Assembly: GCA_002221725.1 (NCBI GenBank)
Contig: NJFT01000073.1
Location: forward strand, 62,001-126,000
DNA length: 64,000 bases
Direction of reading: 5' to 3'
DNA from: Scedosporium boydii
Taxonomy: Eukaryota > Ascomycota > Sordariomycetes > Microascales > Microascaceae
The first letter of the stretch is position 1, and each line of letters opens with the position of its first letter. The position numbers were made by a program, and so were the translations under genes. The notes under the pieces were generated by a model, which did not search any database, was not told the origin of the DNA, and was given only the letters and a program-made list of their open reading frames with translations. Below, one piece after another: positions 58,018-64,000 of the stretch.

Positions 58018-61000
58018 TCATCCCCAAAGCGGCGCAATCGTCTCACAAGCCCTCTCCACAACAGCCCTAACTCGATCCGCAAACACCCTACTCGAGGACT
58101 CGACCTCGAGATCCTCCAGCCACACCTTGGCCGACATCTTGTCGAGGCGGATAAACACGCCAGGGACGGGGATTCCAATCTTGTGGAGGCGCTCGAGCTC
58201 GGCGGCGCGGCGCTGGGCTAGGGATTCGGGCGATTCGTCGAGGGACATGGCGTCGGCGGCTTGTTGCTGTTGGTCGGCGGGGGCGGGAGTGTCTTTTGAA
58301 GAAGAGGGGGACGCGGTGAGGGGAGGGAGTTTGGGGTCGGCGATGGGGGAGACGTTGTCGGCGCCGAATTGAGCCTCGAGGAAGAGGAAGAGGCGGCTGA
58401 GGCGCTCTTCGGGGGTGACGTAGGCGTGGGGGTTGCGGGCGGGGAGAGTGTGATGATGATGGGGGGATTGTGATCCGGAGCCTTTAACATGTCAGTGTCA
58501 GTTCTTGGGTCTTCATGTCTTGGTAGAAAAGGGAAAAAATATCAAGAGGGAGCGGGGTTCTCTTACGCTTCACGGCGGCAGGGCTAGTCTCGACCATCAT
58601 AAGAACTGCCATGACGGAGTCGGCGATACTGTCATTGTGTAAATTGCCTTCCCACTCCATTTCGACTTCGCGGTTACTCCTGTACCGCACAATGACGCAT
58701 CCCATGATGAGGTACGCAGCCACGAGGTGAGGAACCTCTTCGTCCGCCGCCTCAACCATCTCCTTGTCGCCGTTCTCTCCGCCATGCTCATCATCACCAT
58801 TCTCGTCTTGTCCATCGCCATCCGTAGCCTTTTGTTTGTGCATCTCGGGCAGTTCCTCGATGGCACCGTACGTTCCCTCGAGAGCCCATCGAATCAAGTC
58901 GATGCCAGCATAGCCTAGTACGAACTTTTGCTTGCACGTCACCGTGGTCGTGTTAAGACCGGCGTACTCGCGTAGGTCCTCCGGTGCCATGAGAGATAGC
59001 TTAAAGTCGTTCTGGACGAGAACACCAGTTACGAGGCGCGATTCTGGGTCGTCAGGGCCAATGACGTGGGTTGGGGGTTGGATGGATGCAAGTTTGCCAA
59101 CCACCTTGGCCATCTTGTCTGACTTGAATGGGATAAGGAGTTCCTCGCAGTTTCGGGGCGAGTATACCTTGACTTTGTGGATCTTTTGCGCGTTGAGGGA
59201 TAGGAGCTTTGACTTGAGACGCATCATGTTGTGCTGCTCTCCGTGGACAAGAATCTTCAAAGTGAAGTTCTTAGTGATTGACAGGCCAGGGCACCAAAGA
59301 GAAAAAAAGGAATTGGACTGATCAACTTACAACGACAGGAGCAGCAACCTCCTCTATGAACTCACGGTTCTCATTTCCATCAACGTGAGCTGAGAATGAA
59401 TATTCCTCGACACTGCATCGCCTCGGAATCATGACTTTGTCACCATCCGGACCTCTCCTTCCTGTGGCGGCACCTTTCGACATGACAACAGGGATCTGGT
59501 CTGGCTCTTGCATGATTTGTTTCGCCATCGTCCCCTCGACGCTGTAACCAGTAATGATGACGCCGTTCTTCTCATTCGGAGCCCACCTTTCCAGCAGCTC
59601 GCGGCTTACACCGTTCTGCAGCATACCGGGACTCGCAAGCATGACACAGCCGCCGAAATCTTCGAATCGATCGAGGTTTTTGAGCGACCGAATGTATTTA
59701 AAATCCCAGGGTCCGCCCTTGCCTGCAGTGTCACCCGACTCGGCGGCTTCAGCCATTCTCTCGCTGAAAAGACGCTTGATGTTTTCGTTCATGGATCCGA
59801 TATACGTCTGGTAGACCTGCATACAACGACGGGCGAGGTTGCTGGCGTAGTAGATTGGTATCTTCTGGTAGTCGGGATGCTTTCCCCAGTATTCATCGAG
59901 GATGAGCAGTAACTCTTGGGCTCGACCAAGAGCGAAGACAGGCATCAGCACACGTCCACCGCGGTTGAGAATGTTTGTGATTGACTTCATCAGCTGCTGC
60001 TCGCGCTCTTCCCTTGGCGTGTGGGATGAGATACCGTAGGTCGACTCGGTGATGAGAACGTCAATCTTGATTCCCCTGGGGACCTCTGCGGAAACCAAAT
60101 GTCGATCCTGCTCTCGAGAATAGTCTCCGGTGAAGAAGATGTTGAGACCCGCAATCTCGATAAGGAACATCGCCGCTCCCAGGACGTGGCCCGCCGGGAA
60201 AGGTGTGATCCTGATGGACGATACCGTGTGCGTAGTGTGATAATCTATGGCCTCGATCATAGGGAAAGTACTGAGATGATCCTGCTCCGAATATACAGGC
60301 TGAGAGGTCGGGTTTGACGAGGTGTTACCAACTCGTACGCTATCCTGGATCAGCCATTTGTAGATGGCTTTAGTGGCATGCGTCATGAAGACACGGCCAC
60401 GAAAGTTGGTTTTGGCCAGGACGTATGGAAGAGACGCCGCATGATCGACGTGGAAACTAGAGTTGCGTGTTAGCCCAGGACTGGCCGCATGCCGCGAGAA
60501 CAAGAGCATATTCAAGCCATCACTCGAACGAAACAAAGAGCCGAACCGCAGGGCAAGAGGCAAAGGCAAAGGCAGCTGAGGGATGAAAATAGTATATTGA
60601 TATTCTCTCTGTCTACAATAGAACTGGGGAACAACAAGGCGGCGACAGTCCTGGAGCTCGATGCCACTGTGGCAGGGCTGAAGGGCGTATCCAACCTCTT
60701 CTGGTGTCACCCGCGTCATATCCATACATCTGGTATGTAGTAGTAGAAATTGGGGGGGAGTGGTCTTTCCCCATGACGTCGCTGACCGAGTCCATGTACA
60801 TACATCATCCTGCAGCCGCCTTGCCCTGCAACGCGAATATTACAATGTTATGGGGGTATAGAGGGGATCCGCTTACTGGCTGATAAGAAGGACATCCACG
60901 GTACTAAGGTCGAAGTCATCAAAGAAGGGGAGGGCTGCGAGACCATCGTATGCGGGATGTTGTCCGGCATCAAGCTAGAAAGAAAGGGAGACTGTCAGCC

Positions 61001-61230
61001 CATTGCTCTAGATCCACATCGCCTTCGGACGTACAGTGGCACACGAGACACAATGAACAAGGTGGTGGTGTGCTTACCATTACTGTCTTGCCCTTGTACT
61101 GAATGATGTGACATGATCGTCCGACTTCGTTGCCTCCACCAAGGCAAAGAAACTTTAGCTGATCTGCTGGGTCAATTGGTTCTTCTGGCTCAGTCGCTGT
61201 CATGGCAGCCGCCTTTCTCTTGGACGCCAT
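58018..61230 (-). CDS. YSH1: mRNA 3'-end endonuclease Ysh1 (CPSF-73)
   Basis: Predicted 842 residues from five exons: 61078-61230, 60877-60974, 59331-60456, 58567-59254, 58018-58481; all phases agree. Exon 2 ends in CA and exon 3 starts with T, which completes the metallo-beta-lactamase motif HFHVDH (84-89). Other metal-site elements are FPAGH174, TGDYSRE (Asp195), ITESTYG, the beta-CASP region, FSAHVDG (His441) and ILVHGEQH. It is the zinc nuclease that cuts pre-mRNA before polyadenylation in CPF/CPSF. The last intron-exon join (PAAVKR|SGSQSP) opens a His/Pro/Gln-rich linker and a folded C-terminal domain ending at 58018. The acceptor before ILVHG is set at 59255 because it restores the family text; a site 15 nt earlier would add NFTLK. 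Intron 2 is 420 nt, far longer than the rest. Confidence 0.95.
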
Positions 61231-61945
61231 GATTCATTAATGGCTGTGGTGCAATCCTCGTGTCGCGGTTAGAGGAAAATCGGATGAGAATCAAATTCGA
61301 ATCCGGAAATTTCGATATTGGGTTGAATGCACAGGCAACCAAAAGAGCGCGGAACCCTAGGAAAGGGAAGTTAGAAGCTCTGGGGTTGTCGAGGTTTGAG
61401 AGGACCCGTCCTATCGTCGGCTTGATTGTTCAACGAGGCGAAGGCTGAGGCAACAAAAGAGCTTCTCGGAAATACCTCGGGTATTTTCTGGAGCGAGCTC
61501 TTTCCAGTCAGCCTCCCCGTTCCTCTGTTGTCAGTGGTCATGTCACGTGATTATAAATTGTCGACGCAAGCAAGTGCCAGCCGAGCTACTCCTTGCTCCT
61601 CATTCTCATCAGACAGAGCGCGACTCGTCTAAGCTTTTTACATCAACGACAGCTACACCAGCAAATCTCACGTCTCCTCCAAGCAGGAACCATCTAATTC
61701 TGCCGGTATCGCTTCCCATACCCGTACCAATACGTTGATCGCGACCATCCCCAACGATCCATCTCAGCAAATCCGCCGAATGGGTCGCCTAGCCGCGCCC
61801 TTTACCAGGCTTCGCTGCCTGGTGTGCACGTCTTGAGGATCTTCAACACCACATCGAGATCCATCGCCACTTCCCGAGCTCGACGTCGTGATTCATCTTC
61901 GAATAAAGGAGGACAGCCGTTCGGGGCTTCCGCATACTCGCAACC
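61231..61945. promoter_or_regulatory. Shared divergent promoter of YSH1 and TAF4
   Basis: A 715-bp spacer with genes transcribed outwards. Two out-of-phase ORFs near 61824-62393 are shadows of TAF4. No specific element named. Confidence 0.6.
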
Positions 61946-64000
61946 ATGGCGCAACCACAGTCACAACCGCCCATCCCAAAACCCGTGTCGGCGCCCGCCT
62001 TCTCTCCGCCATCTGGGCCTCAGCAATCGCCATCCCCCGCCCAATCCCAATCTGCGTTTACGTTGCCCCCAAACAAACGTCCCAGACTATCTCCAGCGCC
62101 CGCGTCGCAACCACAGTCGCCATATAACTCTCCCTATGCTCAAAGCCCTGGTGCAACGGGAGCTTCCACACCGGGCCACACTCCGTCAAGCGCCGCCGCG
62201 TCCCCTCAGTTTACAGGCATACCGCTTCCTACCACTACGCCGACCGCATCTTCTGCTGCGCATGCCACGACACCCACCACTCTCCCGATGCCAACCCATC
62301 AGATACCCATGCCGACAGCGACTCCTGTTTCGACTAACGGCCACACACCTGGCCTTAGCCTTCCCGACTCCCGACCACATGTCCCGACAATAGCTACCCC
62401 ACAACTGCCTGCGGCCCCGAGTCCTGGGCCACCATCCCAGTATACATCGGCCACCATGGCACCGATTGCGCCGGCGCCCAGCCCGGGCGCCCCTTCTCCG
62501 GCCGCCATCTCCCAGAGCATGCCGCCACCAGCTCGTCCCCTCGATCGACCGACCAAGGAATTTGATTACGAGCCGACCGATATGTTAGCGGGTACAGGAA
62601 TTGACCTGCGCGCCGAAGAGAATTATGCAACGGAAATGCTACTCAACAGTTATGAGGCGTCGTATGGCTTTCCCCAGCATCCTCCGGGTACTAGAGAGAC
62701 CCTATATGGAGCGGGTCAGTTGAATCAGCCCCCGGAGCGCACCGACGCGCAGTCGCAGGAAGAGCTCGTATCTCAGGCCGCTAAGAAAGCGTGGGACGAC
62801 GCAGCGAGAAAGCTAGCGCAGATACGTGTCCAGGAGCTACTCGAGCCCTATGTCCTCGTCCCCGCCGTCCACAGGAAGCTGGAGAAGTTCGCCAAAGAAC
62901 AGGGTCTGCAGCTTCACGTAGACTTGAAAACTGGCCAACAGCATGGAAAGATGCGCGCTCCTGAGAATTTCCCACAACCCCGCGTCAACGTCACTGTGAA
63001 GACTCTCCCGGACGCGACTATAGTGACTACCGCTGGCTCGTTCATTCCACATGATGCCTACCTAGTCGACCAGCTCGGACTATTGTCCATTGCTTGCAAG
63101 CAGAGAATGCGCACCCTGCTAGAGGATGCGTATCGAGTGTCTGCCAACAGGCAAGCCTCATCCCACGGGCATATCCCCGAAGAGTGGGCGGATGTCGCTG
63201 CCCCGCTCAAGGGAATGGCGGCCGTTGAAGAGGCAGCTCTGGTAGCGGACGATGAGGCGGCGAGTGCGGAGCCAAATCCTCTCAAGAGTATGTTCTATAC
63301 TACCCCTACCCCACTGCCCCCAAACGCTCCCCATCCGATGCTTTATACTTATCATCCTGAAACCCTAGGGACGCAAGCCGCCGCCGAACTCGAACCTGCG
63401 AATGGTACTCCTGCAAAGCTGCAACGGATCGATAAGAACGAAACCATCACCACTGTTCGAGACGCCGTGAGAACCGAACGAGATTGGGAGGAAGTGCGTC
63501 TAAGGAAGCGAAACGCGCGCAAGGAAGGAACAACAGAATCCGGCGCCCCATCGCGCGCCGGCTCGGTCGGGCCCGGCACGCCTGGCTCCACTGCCGGAGA
63601 TGGCGGCACGAAGAAGGAAATGACCAAGAAAGAGCAGCGGAAGAGCGCGAAAGCGGCAGAGGCTAGTAATCACGCCTCTCAGAACTTGACCAGCAGCATG
63701 TTTGTCGGCAAGATGGGTAGCGTCTTCGGAAAGAAGAAGTATGGATGGATGACGGGTGGCGGTGCTCGAAGTGGCGCCTCTACGCCAGCACGGGCTGGTA
63801 CTCCCGGTCCGGGAGGCGGTGCGGGTGCGGCACCGGCCGCACAGCCCGAGGCTATGCCCCTAACGACAGATAGTCGCAATAGGCTTGGAAACTGGCGGGA
63901 AGATAAGGATAAGGGTAAGGGCGTTCAGCTCAGAGATTGGATCGCGGCCTTGGAGGCGGACGGCGTTGAACATGCGACGTTACAAAGTGCTTACGATAAG
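61946..64000 (+). CDS. TAF4: Transcription initiation factor TFIID subunit 4 (partial, runs off right edge)
   Basis: The ATG at 61946 (caaccATGG) opens a frame that stays open to the window end. Residues 1-210 are Pro/Ser/Gln/Thr-rich and disordered, as usual for TAF4. Then come FDYEPTDMLAGTGIDLRAEENY and a helical region (VSQAAKKAWDDAARKLAQIRVQELLEPYV). The core TAF4 block (LVDQLGLLSIACKQRMRTLLEDAYRVSANRQ, SSHGHIPEEWADVA) follows. TAF4 pairs with TAF12 through its histone fold in TFIID. The likely intron 63288-63368 (A|GTATGT...CCCTAG|GG) joins LK to RTQAAAELEPANG. It is 81 nt, in frame and stop-free, so unspliced RNA also translates. Later text (KKKYGWMTGGG) fits fungal TAF4. The stop codon lies beyond 64000. 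Confidence 0.85.
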   Translation, partial: MAQPQSQPPIPKPVSAPAFSPPSGPQQSPSPAQSQSAFTLPPNKRPRLSPAPASQPQSPYNSPYAQSPGATGASTPGHTPSSAAASPQFTGIPLPTTTPTASSAAHATTPTTLPMPTHQIPMPTATPVSTNGHTPGLSLPDSRPHVPTIATPQLPAAPSPGPPSQYTSATMAPIAPAPSPGAPSPAAISQSMPPPARPLDRPTKEFDYEPTDMLAGTGIDLRAEENYATEMLLNSYEASYGFPQHPPGTRETLYGAGQLNQPPERTDAQSQEELVSQAAKKAWDDAARKLAQIRVQELLEPYVLVPAVHRKLEKFAKEQGLQLHVDLKTGQQHGKMRAPENFPQPRVNVTVKTLPDATIVTTAGSFIPHDAYLVDQLGLLSIACKQRMRTLLEDAYRVSANRQASSHGHIPEEWADVAAPLKGMAAVEEAALVADDEAASAEPNPLKSMFYTTPTPLPPNAPHPMLYTYHPETLGTQAAAELEPANGTPAKLQRIDKNETITTVRDAVRTERDWEEVRLRKRNARKEGTTESGAPSRAGSVGPGTPGSTAGDGGTKKEMTKKEQRKSAKAAEASNHASQNLTSSMFVGKMGSVFGKKKYGWMTGGGARSGASTPARAGTPGPGGGAGAAPAAQPEAMPLTTDSRNRLGNWREDKDKGKGVQLRDWIAALEADGVEHATLQSAYDK

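Overview
The window is nuclear DNA of a filamentous ascomycete (Pezizomycotina, probably Sordariomycetes). The grounds are short GT...AG introns of about 50-130 nt in nearly every gene, pyrimidine-rich leaders, and protein architectures typical of these fungi (Uds1 septation protein, Dsc2/DscB rhomboid-like protein, CBM18 chitin-binding protein, M35-like metallopeptidase). Genus and species cannot be fixed from the sequence alone.

Left part (1-13 kb) is accessory and partly decayed. It holds a secreted protein cut by the left edge, a diverged tandem repeat with a poly-C/poly-A tract, a secreted HExxH metallopeptidase, an F-box-like protein, a GC-rich ORF that appears truncated, a broken dynamin-like GTPase remnant, a membrane-anchored chitin-binding protein, and a weakly supported hypothetical gene. 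From 14 kb conserved housekeeping genes dominate: a Uds1-domain coiled-coil protein, then a divergent pair of TFIID subunit TAF13 and Ksh1/Kish (Golgi secretion). About 14 kb follows with no gene I can support. Next come a TCP11/SOK1 family protein with a long pyrimidine-rich leader, a Dsc2-type rhomboid-like protein, a cis-prenyltransferase (dolichol synthesis), an ING-family PHD protein, a second gene-poor stretch (about 5 kb), an F-box/LRR-like protein, V-ATPase subunit a, the mRNA 3'-end endonuclease Ysh1/CPSF73, and the start of TFIID subunit TAF4, which runs off the right edge.

There is no operon logic. The thematic links are general: two TFIID subunits, one 3'-end processing nuclease and one chromatin reader in gene expression, and Ksh1, Dsc2, cis-prenyltransferase and V-ATPase in the endomembrane system. 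Gene models for TAF13, Ksh1, Uds1, Dsc2, cis-prenyltransferase, ING, V-ATPase a and Ysh1 were spliced by hand and close in frame to a stop codon. TAF4 was spliced to the window edge.

No clearly new multigene system was found. The most unusual signal is a 9-mer, TACTTCGTA / TACGAAGTA, that recurs about 14 times by hand count, scattered through non-coding DNA and in none of the confident exons.
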